A stretch of DNA of 64,000 nucleotides from DASUPK01 sp963728875 (lineage in GTDB: Bacteria > Actinomycetota > Thermoleophilia > Solirubrobacterales > 70-9), in assembly GCA_963728875.1 (NCBI GenBank), contig CAVSLJ010000003.1, positions 248,001 to 312,000 on the forward strand, given 5' to 3'. The position numbers were made by a program, and so were the translations under genes. This document shows, piece by piece, positions 39,492 to 48,235 of this stretch. The notes under the pieces are model-generated. The model saw nothing but the letters and a program-made list of their open reading frames with translations. It did no database searches and had not been told where the DNA came from. Positions within the stretch are counted from its first letter, which is position 1, and each line of letters begins with the position of its first letter.

Positions 39492-42284
39492 CTACAGGCT
39501 GAGCTTCGGCTTGACCTGGCGCAGGAACTGCCTGGGCATGCCGGGCACGTCCGCGAGGTCGTCGAGCGATGAGAAGCCGTCCTGACGCTCGCGATAGGTG
39601 ATCACGCGCGTCGCCTGGGTGACCGAGAAACCGACGTCCCTGAGCTGCTCGAAGGTGGCCTGGTTGAGGTTCGTCCGGTCGCCATCGTCGGCCTCGGTCT
39701 CCTCGGCCGCTTCCTCGGGCTCCTCCTCGTCATCATCGGCCTCGGGCTCCTTGGCCTCGTCTTCCTTGGCCTCGTCTTCCCCGGCCTTGGGCTCCTCGGC
39801 TTCCTCCTCCTCTTCCTCCTCGGCCTCCTCACCCTCTCGGCCGGCCCCGACCCCCAGGATCGCTCCGACCGTGCGGCCGAGGATGCCGCCCTTCTCGCCC
39901 TCGTCGTCGTCCTCTTCCGCGTCCTCAGCGCCCGTCGAAATGACCCACTCGTCCTGCCCATCCTCGTCCAGCCCATCCTCGGCGGCCTCCGGCTCGGGTG
40001 GCTCGGGCGGGGGCGGAGGCGGGGGCTCCACCGCAGGCGGCTCGGGCGGCGCGGGAGGCGGTGGAGGCCCGGCGCTCATCACCTCGGCAGTCCGGATGCC
40101 GCTGGCTGCGGCCTGCTCGGCCTCCTGGGCCTTCCGCTCGGCCTCGATGGCGCGGGCCTCGGCGGCGTTGACGCGCTCCAGCACCTCACGGAGCTTGCGC
40201 TCGCGCTCGGCCTCCTCCAGCTTGAGCTGGGCCAAGCGCTCCGCGTCGGCCGCTCGCTGCTCGGCCTGCTGGGCCCTCTGCTCGGCCTCCTGAAGCTTCT
40301 TCTGGGCCTCCTCGATCTGGCTGGAGAGACGCTCCGTCTCGTCGCTCATCTTCGCCTGCACCTGCGCCTCGATCTGCTCCTCGGCCTCGGCGCGGGCTCG
40401 CTCCTCGGCCTCGCGGCGAGCCTGCTCAGCGGCCTGGCTGACTCGCGCGTCGGCGTCCTGGCGCGCCTGCTCGATCGCCTGCTTGGTCCGCTCCTCGACC
40501 TCCTTGCGAACGCGATCCGACTCCTCGCGGGCTCGTTGCTCGCTCTCGAGCCTCAGTCGCTCGGCCTCCTCACGGAGCTTGGCCTCGGAGCCGGCGCGCG
40601 CCTCCTCCTCCGCCTGGCGGCGAGCCTGGTCGGCGGCCATCTTGATCAGCTGCTCGGTCTCCTCCTCGGCGCGCTTGACCCGAGACTCGGCATCGCGCTC
40701 GAGACCCTCCGCCCGGCGGAGCCTCTCCTCGGCGTCCCTGCGGACCCGCTCCTCCTCCTCGCTGAAGCGCTCCTGATACTCCGTGGCAAGCTGCTCGATC
40801 TCCGGGCTGGACGGAGTCGGCGAGGGAGGTGTGGCGGCAGGCGTCTCGGAGGCTGGCGGCGGTGAAGGGGGCTCCCCACCCTCGGGCTCGGGCGGCGCGT
40901 CGTAAGGACGGGGTGGCGAGACGTCCGGCGGCAGCGCGGACTCGCTTTCGGGCGGTTCCGCGGGTGCGGACGGCTCGGGCGCCGGCGGAACCGCTGCGGA
41001 CGCGGCCTCCTCTCCCTCGCGCGCCAGGCGGTCGATCTCGTCCTGCAGTGATCCACCGGGAGTGGATGACGAAGTGATCTCGACGGGTCCCTTCGGCTCC
41101 TCGTCCGGCTCCGAGGGCGGGGATGCCGCCAGTTCGGCGCCCGAAGCGTCCGGCTCCGAGACCTGCGCCTTCTCCTCCTCCGCCTCGGGCTCCCCCGACT
41201 CGGGCTCCTCCGCCTCGGGCTCCTCCGCCTCCGAGGCCGTGCGGGCGAAGCCTCCGGGGGCGTGCTCGGGCTCCGGCGCGATCGGGGTCAGCTTGGGCTC
41301 GTCAGATTCCTCCGCCGATCTGGGCTGGCCGCTTCCGGGCGGGACCCACTGCGACTCGGGCTTGGCCGGCTCCTCCTCCGCCTCGGGCGCGGCGGTCTTC
41401 TCGGGCTCTTCCTCTTCTCCGATCGGCACCTCCTCCAGCTTCGACTCCGCTCCCTCGGCCTCCTGCTCGGCTTTCTCATTCGCGCCCTCCCCAAGGCCCA
41501 GCGCGGCCGCCAACATCGTCGACTTCTCGGTCTCGGCCTCCCCGCCCGTCTTCACCTCAGCGCCTTCGACGGCCTCCTCCTTCTCCTCGGACTCCTCCGG
41601 CTTCTCCTCGAGCTCCGGCTCCGGCGCGGCTTCTCCCTTGCGCTCGGTCTTGCGGCGCGCGCGCTCCTCCTTGCGCTTCTGGCGCTCGTCGCGCCGGCGC
41701 TTTCGCTCCTCCTCCCAGGCGCGGCGGTCCTGCTCCTCGGCCTTCCGCTTCTCATCGGCGACCTGCTGGCGCTTCGCCTTGCGCTCCTCGCGCTTCTGCT
41801 TGCGGGAGGGCTTGCCCTCGGAGTCACCGTCCACCTCAGCCTTCGTGTCGGGCTCAGCCTCGGCCTTCGTGTCGGGCTCGGCCTCGGCCTTCGCTGTGGG
41901 CGCCTCGGAGGCATCGTCCTTTGCCTGCTCCTTGGCCTCGGCGGCGTCGGCCTTTGCCTGCGCCTTGGCCTCGGCGTCATCGGCCTTGGTCTGCTTCTTC
42001 GCCTCGGCGGCGTCGGCCTTGGCCTGCTTCTTCGCCTCGGCGGCGTCGGCCTTGGCCTGCTTCTTCGCCTCCTTCTCCGCGCGCTTGGCGTCGCGCCCGG
42101 AGACCTCCCCGGACTCGTCCTCCCGGGCGCGGCGGCGGCGAGAGATCAGCAGGAGGATCAGGATCAGGATGACCGCGCCCGCGATCCCGTACGCCGCGGC
42201 GGGGTTGTCGTTGACGAAGTCCGAAATCGTGGCTGTATCGATTGCAGCGAGCATCCCTGTGCCGAATCGTTGCACGGGAGTCAC
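39492..42284 (-). CDS. 930-residue membrane coiled-coil protein with C-terminal helix-hairpin-helix
   Basis: Order of parts: short N-terminus; membrane segment about 31-48 (AYGIAGAVILILILLLIS) then RRRRAR; five 11-residue Ala/Lys/Asp repeats (73-127); long acidic Glu/Pro-rich and basic stretches; a coiled coil of more than 200 residues (about 535-775); a proline-rich segment; an acidic block; and a ComEA-like helix-hairpin-helix pair at the C-terminus (NLNQATFEQLRDVGFSVTQA, then YRERQDGFSSLDDLADVPGM). HhH pairs bind DNA backbone. The topology would place the DNA-binding end on the cytoplasmic side, tethered to the membrane (inference). Starts GTG 42284 or ATG 42254. It follows smpB by 45 bases. 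Confidence 0.8.
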   Translation of the reverse strand: MTPVQRFGTGMLAAIDTATISDFVNDNPAAAYGIAGAVILILILLLISRRRRAREDESGEVSGRDAKRAEKEAKKQAKADAAEAKKQAKADAAEAKKQTKADDAEAKAQAKADAAEAKEQAKDDASEAPTAKAEAEPDTKAEAEPDTKAEVDGDSEGKPSRKQKREERKAKRQQVADEKRKAEEQDRRAWEEERKRRRDERQKRKEERARRKTERKGEAAPEPELEEKPEESEEKEEAVEGAEVKTGGEAETEKSTMLAAALGLGEGANEKAEQEAEGAESKLEEVPIGEEEEPEKTAAPEAEEEPAKPESQWVPPGSGQPRSAEESDEPKLTPIAPEPEHAPGGFARTASEAEEPEAEEPESGEPEAEEEKAQVSEPDASGAELAASPPSEPDEEPKGPVEITSSSTPGGSLQDEIDRLAREGEEAASAAVPPAPEPSAPAEPPESESALPPDVSPPRPYDAPPEPEGGEPPSPPPASETPAATPPSPTPSSPEIEQLATEYQERFSEEEERVRRDAEERLRRAEGLERDAESRVKRAEEETEQLIKMAADQARRQAEEEARAGSEAKLREEAERLRLESEQRAREESDRVRKEVEERTKQAIEQARQDADARVSQAAEQARREAEERARAEAEEQIEAQVQAKMSDETERLSSQIEEAQKKLQEAEQRAQQAEQRAADAERLAQLKLEEAERERKLREVLERVNAAEARAIEAERKAQEAEQAAASGIRTAEVMSAGPPPPPAPPEPPAVEPPPPPPPEPPEPEAAEDGLDEDGQDEWVISTGAEDAEEDDDEGEKGGILGRTVGAILGVGAGREGEEAEEEEEEEAEEPKAGEDEAKEDEAKEPEADDDEEEPEEAAEETEADDGDRTNLNQATFEQLRDVGFSVTQATRVITYRERQDGFSSLDDLADVPGMPRQFLRQVKPKLSL
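41904..42068 (-). repeat. Five tandem 33-base repeats inside the coiled-coil gene
   Basis: The segment encodes five copies of an 11-residue unit of the type AKKQAKADAAE (two identical, three variant). Eleven-residue periodicity suggests a right-handed or nearly straight coiled coil, like TolA- or LEA-type helices. A shorter 24-base repeat (AEAEPDTK twice) follows. Confidence 0.85.
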
Positions 42285-42329
42285 GTTCTCGTGCAGTGAC
42301 GCTTGCCCTGCCCCCGGGCGGCTTCTTGC

Positions 42330-42815
42330 CTAGTTCAAGCGCTGCTTGAAGTCCCGCTCGACCTCTCTGCGCATGTCCCGGTCGGCGATCTCCCGGCGGC
42401 GGTCGCGGCCCTCCTTGCCCTTCGCCAGCGCGAGCTCCACCTTCGCCCTCGGGCCCTTGAAGTAGATGCGCGTCGGCACGAGGGTCAGCCCGCGCTCGGC
42501 GGTCTTCCCGATCAGGCGCTCGATCTCGCGGCGATGCAGCAGCAGCTTTCGCGGCCGGTCGGGATCGTGGTTCTGGTCGGACGCGGGCAGGTACGGCGGG
42601 ATGTGAGCGCCCCGCAGCCAGACCTCGCCGTCGTTGACGACGGCGTAGGCCTCGTTGAGCTGCGCCTTGCCGTCGCGCAGCGACTTGACCTCGCTGCCGC
42701 GGAGCTCGATCCCGGCCTCCATCCTCTCCAGGACCTGGAACTTGTGCCGGGCGCGCCTGTTGGTCGCCACGTCCCCGCTGACCGGGGTCCTCGTGCCTTT
42801 CTGCTTCTTGGCCAT
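42330..42815 (-). CDS. smpB: SsrA-binding protein SmpB
   Basis: A 161-residue RNA-binding protein, full length for the family. Conserved blocks are RRARHKFQVLERMEAGIEL, GSEVKSLRDGKAQLNEAYA, GEVWLRGAHIPPY and the C-terminal basic tail KEGRDRRREIADRDMRREV. It loads tmRNA onto stalled ribosomes. The ATG at 42815 overlaps the rnr stop (TGATG), so it is coupled to RNase R, which also degrades non-stop mRNA in trans-translation. Confidence 0.97.
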   Translation of the reverse strand: MAKKQKGTRTPVSGDVATNRRARHKFQVLERMEAGIELRGSEVKSLRDGKAQLNEAYAVVNDGEVWLRGAHIPPYLPASDQNHDPDRPRKLLLHRREIERLIGKTAERGLTLVPTRIYFKGPRAKVELALAKGKEGRDRRREIADRDMRREVERDFKQRLN

Positions 42816-44533
42816 CACCCCTCGGTGGGTAGCAGGTCCACCCGGCCCCGGGGCGCATCCACCCGGTCCACGGCGACCGTCGCCGGATCCCCGATCCGGA
42901 TCGCGCCACCGCCGCGCGCGCCCACCAGCATGGTCTCGGTCTGATCCAGCTCGTAGCGCTCCCGTCCACCGATCCTGCGCGCCGGCAGGAAGCCCTCATA
43001 TACGTCCGCGAGAGCGCCGCCGAAGCGAACGAAGGCGCCGGCTCCCACGACCCCGGAGACCTCGCCCTCGAATCGGGTGTCGGGGCCGCGCTCGAACAGC
43101 TCTCGCTGCAGCAGGAACGAGGCGCAGACGGAATCGGCGTCGCGCTCGATCCGAGTCGCGGCGCGCTCGCGCTCCGAGCAGTGCACGCCCACCTCCGCGA
43201 GCCCCTCCCCGCGAGGCGCCTCCTCCCCGGCGCCGATCGCCGAGAGCAGCGCTCGGTGGGCGACCAGGTCCGGGTAGCGGCGGATCGGCGAGGTGAAATG
43301 CGCGTAGGCGGCGCTGCCCAGGCCGGCGTGGCCGAGGTTGCGGTCCGCGTAATGGGCGGGCTTGAGCGAGCGGAGCACGAGCGATGTATAGGCCTCGCGA
43401 CCATGGCCGCGGCGCCCGGCCTCGCGTGCGACCAGGCGGCTCGCCTCACCCGCCAGCTCGCCCGCCTGCTGCGGGGAGATGCGGTCGGGGAGCGCCGGCG
43501 TCGGGATATCCAGCGCCGCGAGCTGCTCGATCAGCCACTTGATGCGCTCGGGATCGGGCTGCTCGTGCACCCGGTAGAGCGTGGGAATGCGGCGGCGCTC
43601 GAGCAGCTCGGCGACCCGCTCGTTGGTGAGGATCATCAGGTGCTCGATCAGCCGGTGCGCCTCGGTCTGGGGGACCGAATGAGCGCCCACGACCTGGCCG
43701 TCCTCGAACCGGAACTCCGGCTCGAAGCTCTCGACCTCGAGCGAGGATCGTGGACGCCGCCCGGCGAGCGTCGCGGCGGCATCCCTGGCGAGCGCGAGCG
43801 GATCGGCGATCGACTCGGGCGGCCTCGCCCGCCCGGCGAAGATCTCGTCCAGCTCGTCGTAGTCAAGGCGGACGTCCGAGCGGATCAGGCTCCGGTAGAA
43901 GCTGGCCGAGAGCGGCTCGCCGGCCTCCGACAGCTCGATCTCGGAGGTGACCGCCAGGCGGTCCTTCGCCGGCGCGAGGCTGCACGCGTCGCTCGAGAGC
44001 TGGTGGGGCAGCATCGGCGCGACGGTGCCGGGAACGTAGGTGGAGTTCGCCCGGCCGTAAGCCTCCTTCTCCAGCGCATCGCCCGGCCGCACGTGGGCGG
44101 CGACATCGGCGATGTGGATCCAGACACGAACCCCCCGGTCCGTCTTCGCCGCGGAGACGGCGTCATCGAAGTCGTGGGCGCTGGCCGGGTCGACCGTGAA
44201 GGTGGGGAGATCCCGCAGATCCGCGCGATCGAAGCCGAGCGCCTGGGCGCGCTCGGTCGCCTCGCCCGCCTCCTCCTCGATGCGGCGGGAGAAGCCGGTC
44301 CGGACCTGCCGGTCCTCGAGCATTGCCGCGATCACATCGGTCGCGAGATCCGGGTCGCCCAGCTCGCGGACGACCTTGGCTCCGCCCCGGCCCTGCCCGA
44401 GCTCCACCAGGGCCATCTTTCCCGGCGACGCTGCACGCCGGCCACCGCCGAGCTCGATCCGCCCGCCGCGCTCGAACAGCAGGTCCCCGGCGAGGAACCG
44501 GCCGCGCTTCTCGACGAGGACTACGCGCCTCAG
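42815..44533 (-). CDS. rnr: Ribonuclease R / RNB-domain exoribonuclease
   Basis: About 572 residues. The catalytic RNB motif is DPASAHDFDDAVSA with its metal-binding aspartates; RNSTYVPG-like and HFTSPIRRYPDL motifs follow, and an S1 RNA-binding domain closes the protein (FEGEVSGVVGAGAFVRFGGAL). The nearest ATG (44416) would remove the N-terminal strands; the frame is open upstream (VVLVEKRGRFLAGDLLFERG, a cold-shock-like start) to a CTG at 44533 that overlaps the ctpA stop as CTGA. I take CTG as the likely start (inference). Degrades structured RNA 3' to 5'. Confidence 0.9.
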   Translation of the reverse strand: MRRVVLVEKRGRFLAGDLLFERGGRIELGGGRRAASPGKMALVELGQGRGGAKVVRELGDPDLATDVIAAMLEDRQVRTGFSRRIEEEAGEATERAQALGFDRADLRDLPTFTVDPASAHDFDDAVSAAKTDRGVRVWIHIADVAAHVRPGDALEKEAYGRANSTYVPGTVAPMLPHQLSSDACSLAPAKDRLAVTSEIELSEAGEPLSASFYRSLIRSDVRLDYDELDEIFAGRARPPESIADPLALARDAAATLAGRRPRSSLEVESFEPEFRFEDGQVVGAHSVPQTEAHRLIEHLMILTNERVAELLERRRIPTLYRVHEQPDPERIKWLIEQLAALDIPTPALPDRISPQQAGELAGEASRLVAREAGRRGHGREAYTSLVLRSLKPAHYADRNLGHAGLGSAAYAHFTSPIRRYPDLVAHRALLSAIGAGEEAPRGEGLAEVGVHCSERERAATRIERDADSVCASFLLQRELFERGPDTRFEGEVSGVVGAGAFVRFGGALADVYEGFLPARRIGGRERYELDQTETMLVGARGGGAIRIGDPATVAVDRVDAPRGRVDLLPTEG

Positions 44534-45696
44534 AGCTGGGGTGCCAGCGTCTGGAGGGCCTTCTGCAGGCCCTCGTCCGGCTTGGTCTTGGGGATGTCCT
44601 TCGCCTTCACCTGCGGGGCGATCCCGATGCCGTTGATCGATGTCCCGTCACGCGTCAGATACTCCCCCACCGTCAGATCCAGTGCGCCCCCGTTCTTCAG
44701 CGGGATCACCTCCTGGAAGGTCCCCTTGCCGAACGAGGTCGTTCCGATGACCTTCGCGATGCCGGCCTGCTCAAGGGCCGCCGTGACGATCTCGGAGGCG
44801 GAGGCCGTGTCGCCGTTGATCAGGACAACCGTCGGATGCCGCGGGAGGGAGTCGCCGGTGGCATCGAAGGTCTTGGTGCTCTGCGTCCGCCCATGGGTCG
44901 AGACGACCACGCCCTGGGGCACGAAGATGCTGGAGACCAGCACCGCCTCCGTGAGCAGGCCGCCCCCGTTGCCCCTCAGGTCGAGGATGAGTCCCTGGGC
45001 GCCCTGCTGGTAGAGATGCTCGATCTTCTTGCGGAGCTCGCCGTGCGCGCCGGGGAAGAACCCGGCCAGCCGCACGTAGCCGACCTTGTGGCCATCGACC
45101 TTCTCGATGTGACCGGAGACCTGAGGGATGTCCACCTCGCGCCGGGTCAGGGTGACCTCTCTCGATTTCCCGTCGCGGCTTGCGATCGTGAGCTTGACCT
45201 TCGTCCCGGCGGGCCCGCGGATCTGGCTCGTGACGACGTCCGCGTCCTTGCCGGCGATGGAGTGGCCGTTGACGCCGGTGATGATCTCACCGGGCTGGAT
45301 GCCGGCGTCGCGAGCGGGCGTGCGCTTGTAGACGGTCGCCACCCTGAGCCCGCGCTCGACCTGGGTGACGGCGATGCCCACACCGGAGAGGCTCGATCCC
45401 TGCTTGAAGCGGTCGTACTCGGTGGGCGTGAAGTAGTGGGAGAAGCGGTCGTGATAGCGGTGCTTGATGTGATCGATGATCGAAGCGATCGACGCGTTCT
45501 CGAGGTCCTTGTCGTCGACGGTGTGGAAGTAGTCGTCGTGGATCACGTCGATCGCCTGAGAGGTGGCGTCCTGGCTCTTGTCGCCGAAGACGTCGTTGAC
45601 CCGGTCGCGAATCGCGTCGACCTGCCCGCCGGCGACGATGCCGATGACGAAGGCGATCGCGACGAGGGCCGCGATTGCGAGTGTGCGCCGGCTCAA
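44530..45696 (-). CDS. ctpA: S41 family C-terminal processing peptidase
   Basis: A 388-residue exported protease. Membrane or signal segment near the N-terminus (TLAIAALVAIAFVIGIVAGG), a PDZ domain (GVGIAVTQVERGLRVATVYKRTPA to GEIITGVNG) and the S41 catalytic core with Ser in NGDTASASEIV and Lys in TSFGKGTFQE. The start is a TTG at 45696 overlapping the ftsX stop (TTGA). CtpA-type proteases process cell-wall enzymes and lipoproteins; next to ftsEX a role in envelope remodelling is likely. Confidence 0.93.
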   Translation of the reverse strand: MSRRTLAIAALVAIAFVIGIVAGGQVDAIRDRVNDVFGDKSQDATSQAIDVIHDDYFHTVDDKDLENASIASIIDHIKHRYHDRFSHYFTPTEYDRFKQGSSLSGVGIAVTQVERGLRVATVYKRTPARDAGIQPGEIITGVNGHSIAGKDADVVTSQIRGPAGTKVKLTIASRDGKSREVTLTRREVDIPQVSGHIEKVDGHKVGYVRLAGFFPGAHGELRKKIEHLYQQGAQGLILDLRGNGGGLLTEAVLVSSIFVPQGVVVSTHGRTQSTKTFDATGDSLPRHPTVVLINGDTASASEIVTAALEQAGIAKVIGTTSFGKGTFQEVIPLKNGGALDLTVGEYLTRDGTSINGIGIAPQVKAKDIPKTKPDEGLQKALQTLAPQL

Positions 45697-46622
45697 ATCC
45701 GGAGGAAGCGACGCAGCGTCAGGCCGCTGCCCATCGCCGACACGCCCATGGCCACGCACAACAGGACGAGCGCGAGGTTGGCGAAGCCGATCGTATGCCC
45801 CGAGTTGATCAGGTTGAAGTTGTTGGCGAGCGGATCCACGATCACCTGCTTACCGACGAACAGGAAGCCTATTGCCACGGCGGCCCCGATCAGGCCGCAG
45901 ACGAGGCCCTCCACCATGAACGGCCACCGGATGAACCAGTTGGTCGCGCCGACCAGGCGCATCACCTCGACCTCGCGGCGACGCGCATAGATCGAGAGGC
46001 GAATCGTGTTGGCGACCAGCAGCAGGGAGGCGACCAGCAGCAGACCGGAGACGACCGCGAGCACCCAGCGGATCGCCGTGGTGGCGCCGCTGATCTTGCT
46101 GGCGTCATCGCGCGAGTCGCCGATATCCGAGATCAGCGGGCTGATCGGGGTGGGCTGGCCGTTCGCCCCGGGTGGCGTGACGGCGTTACGCACTGCCGGA
46201 AGGTTGGAGAGGTCGTCGGGCGTGACGTTGAACGATGCCGGCAGCGGATTGTGCGTGCCCGGGAGCTGGGCCGTGATGTCCGAGCGGTTCTCCGCCTTGA
46301 GCCGGTCGCTGAGGATGCTGAGGGCCTGGTTCTTGTCGACGAACTGGACCTCCTTGACGTGCGGGATCGCCTCGAGCCTCGCCTGCAGGGCCTGGACCTG
46401 ATCCGCGGGCGCCTGCTGGCCGTTGACGTCGTTGAGGAAGACGCGCAGACCGACCTGGTCGCGCACCTGGTTCGTCTTGCCGTTGGTGGTCTGCAGGACG
46501 GGGATCAGCACGCCGAGCAGCAGCACGGTGATGCAGACCGTGACGATCGACGCCAGGCCCGGAGCCGCGCTGCGCCGAAGCGCCCGCAGTCCTTCGCCGA
46601 TGAAGAAGAAGACTCGCCCCAT
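45693..46622 (-). CDS. ftsX: Cell division ABC transporter permease FtsX
   Basis: A 309-residue membrane protein with the FtsX plan: cytoplasmic start MGRVFFFIGEGLRALRRSAAPG, first membrane segment (IVTVCITVLLLGVLIPVL), a large extracytoplasmic loop of about 150 residues, and three further segments. FtsEX couples ATP hydrolysis to activation of peptidoglycan hydrolases. It starts 9 bases after ftsE; its TGA overlaps the ctpA TTG. Confidence 0.96.
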   Translation of the reverse strand: MGRVFFFIGEGLRALRRSAAPGLASIVTVCITVLLLGVLIPVLQTTNGKTNQVRDQVGLRVFLNDVNGQQAPADQVQALQARLEAIPHVKEVQFVDKNQALSILSDRLKAENRSDITAQLPGTHNPLPASFNVTPDDLSNLPAVRNAVTPPGANGQPTPISPLISDIGDSRDDASKISGATTAIRWVLAVVSGLLLVASLLLVANTIRLSIYARRREVEVMRLVGATNWFIRWPFMVEGLVCGLIGAAVAIGFLFVGKQVIVDPLANNFNLINSGHTIGFANLALVLLCVAMGVSAMGSGLTLRRFLRI

Positions 46623-46630
46623 GGCGTCGC

Positions 46631-47482
46631 CTAGTAGCTCGGCCTCTCATCGTCGACGCCCATCTCGTCGCGAAGGCGCGCGGCGAACTCGCGGGTCGAC
46701 TCGTCGTCGGCGGTGTAGGTGCCCGCCGCCTGGTCGCGGACCACGTGGCCGTCCTGGAGCGCGATCACGCGGCGGCGCATCTTGTCGACCATCTCGCGGT
46801 CGTGGGTGACCACCACGACGGTCGTACCGGTGCGGTTGATCCGGTAGAGCACCTGCATGATCCCGATGGAGGTGTTGGGGTCCAGGTTCCCGGTCGGCTC
46901 GTCCGCCAGCAGCAGCGGCGGATGGTTGACGAAGGCGCGGGCGACCGAGAGACGCTGCTGCTCGCCGCCGGAGAGCTGGTCGGGGAAGTTCTTGACCTTG
47001 TCGGCGAGGCCCACGAGACGGAGCGCGTCGGGCACCTTGCGGCGAATCTCCGAGCGCGAGGCGCCGATCACCTGAAGGGCGTAGGCGACGTTGTCGTAGA
47101 CGTTGCGGCTCGGCAGAAGCTTGTAGTCCTGGAAGACGGTGCCGATCCGGCGGCGCAGCTGGGGCACCTTCTTGTCGGGCAGCGAGCCGATGTCGCGGCC
47201 GGCGATCAGCACCTCGCCCTCGGTCGGCTGGAGCTCGCGAATCAGCGTCTTGATCAGAGTGGTCTTGCCGCAGCCGGTGGGGCCGACGAGGAAGACGAAT
47301 TCGCCGCGGTCCACCCGCAGGCTGACGTGCTCCAGGCCCACGTGGCCACCCGGATAGACCTTGGTGACCTTGCGCATCTCGACGATCGGCGGCCGGGACC
47401 GCTGCTCGGTGAGATGTTCAGGGCGGCGCGCAGCCTTGGTCGGGCGCGCGCGGAGGAGTTCTGATGTCTGTCGTCTTGCCAT
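46631..47482 (-). CDS. ftsE: Cell division ATP-binding protein FtsE
   Basis: A 283-residue ATPase: Walker A GPTGCGKTTLIKTL, Q-loop VFQDYKLLPSRNVYDNVA, signature LSGGEQQRLSVARA, Walker B LLLADEPTGNLDP and switch VVTHDREMVDKM. The conserved body starts near MRKVTKVYPGGHVGLEH, about 35 residues after the ATG at 47482; an ATG at 47377 would give the usual length, so the basic extension (MARRQTSELLRARPTK) is either real or a start error. Partner of FtsX, same operon. Confidence 0.95.
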   Translation of the reverse strand: MARRQTSELLRARPTKAARRPEHLTEQRSRPPIVEMRKVTKVYPGGHVGLEHVSLRVDRGEFVFLVGPTGCGKTTLIKTLIRELQPTEGEVLIAGRDIGSLPDKKVPQLRRRIGTVFQDYKLLPSRNVYDNVAYALQVIGASRSEIRRKVPDALRLVGLADKVKNFPDQLSGGEQQRLSVARAFVNHPPLLLADEPTGNLDPNTSIGIMQVLYRINRTGTTVVVVTHDREMVDKMRRRVIALQDGHVVRDQAAGTYTADDESTREFAARLRDEMGVDDERPSY

Positions 47483-47997
47483 TGGGAGTGAGGGCGCGGG
47501 CCGTGTCCTGCGGTCGACCCCGCCAAAGCCACCTCGCAGCCGGGAAGGTTAGGGATCGCTCAAAAACGGATCGCAAGTTCTCGTTCGGCCTCAAACACGC
47601 ACCGGCCCGCTTAGTCGCGCAGCCCCGGTGGCGCCCGGGTCAGTGGGTGATATAGCGGCGGCGGGGCCGAGTGGCGTCCTCTCGGCCCCGCTCACCGCCG
47701 TTCTCTCGCACTCCGGTGGCGTCCGATGACACCGGAGATACGTCATCGCCCCTCGAGTCCCCCGGGGATCGCCGCGACGCGCGATCCGGGCGCGGCGCGA
47801 ACGGTGTGGGCGTAAGTTCAGGATTGGCAGATGGCATCGTTTCTTCCTACTCCGCCGGCCCAAGCCGCCCCCTGGCGACTGTTCCTACGCAATGAGCGGG
47901 AAACCACGATCCCTTGGCTGGGCTCGCGACTACCCGGTACTACCAATTGGGTGCTACCGGTCGTAGAATACACCCCGAGAGTTGGAGGAGCGACACG
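47483..47997. other. Gene-poor, strongly structured stretch upstream of ftsE
   Basis: No convincing gene. Perfect stems: GCGGGGCCGAG (47661-47671) with CTCGGCCCCGC (47681-47691); CTCCGGTG (47711-47718) with CACCGGAG (47730-47737); GGATCGC (47766-47772) with GCGATCC (47781-47787). GATGAC and GTCATC (47725-47730, 47742-47747) give an alternative to the second. A minus-strand TAACCT (47551-47546) may be the ftsE -10 box. A 65-codon minus-strand frame (47640-47837) starts with AGGAAG six bases before its ATG but has no recognisable product. A non-coding RNA is possible. Confidence 0.5.
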
Positions 47998-48219
47998 ATG
48001 TCACCGGGATCGGCCGCGACCCCAACACGAAGCTTGGAGGCACTCCCTGCAAGGGGCAGGGTCGGGCCTTCTCGGCAAGCACGGACGAGCAGAACCGAGG
48101 AGGACTTCGTGAAGCTCCAGACCAGCGGGCACTCTCGACCACTTAGAGACTCCCTGCCCCATGGGAGCTGCGCACCACAAGGGGATGGCGCGTTGAGGCG
48201 AGCGGGTGGAGCGGTCTAG
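47998..48219 (+). CDS. Possible 73-residue small protein (or non-coding transcript)
   Basis: ATG 47998 follows GGAGGA by 7 bases, a good ribosome site, and the frame runs to a TAG that lies in the loop of a strong hairpin. The product (MSPGSAATPTRSLEALPARG and onward) is basic, Ser/Arg-rich and of low complexity, with no recognised family. A second frame through the same bases reads TGIGRDPNTKLGGTP, which looks more protein-like but lacks a good start. The unit could equally be a small structured RNA; I cannot decide. Confidence 0.28.
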   Translation: MSPGSAATPTRSLEALPARGRVGPSRQARTSRTEEDFVKLQTSGHSRPLRDSLPHGSCAPQGDGALRRAGGAV

Positions 48220-48235
48220 CGGGGCCGCTCCACCC
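48204..48235 (+). terminator. Strong 11-bp hairpin, probable terminator
   Basis: GGGTGGAGCGG (48204-48214) pairs perfectly with CCGCTCCACCC (48225-48235) around a 10-base loop. It closes the transcribed-looking unit that starts near 47980. No long U-run, as is common in high-GC actinobacteria. Confidence 0.6.

Noticed and set aside
39600..42200. Repetitive sequence that could be mistaken for a CRISPR or satellite array
   Set aside because: The repeats are codon-based (Glu/Ala/Lys-rich coiled coil) inside one open frame, without uniform spacers.
47661..47790. RNase P RNA, SRP RNA or 6S RNA in the ftsE upstream region
   Set aside because: I looked for the conserved RNase P GAGGAAAGTCC and SRP GGAAGG-type blocks on both strands and did not find them.
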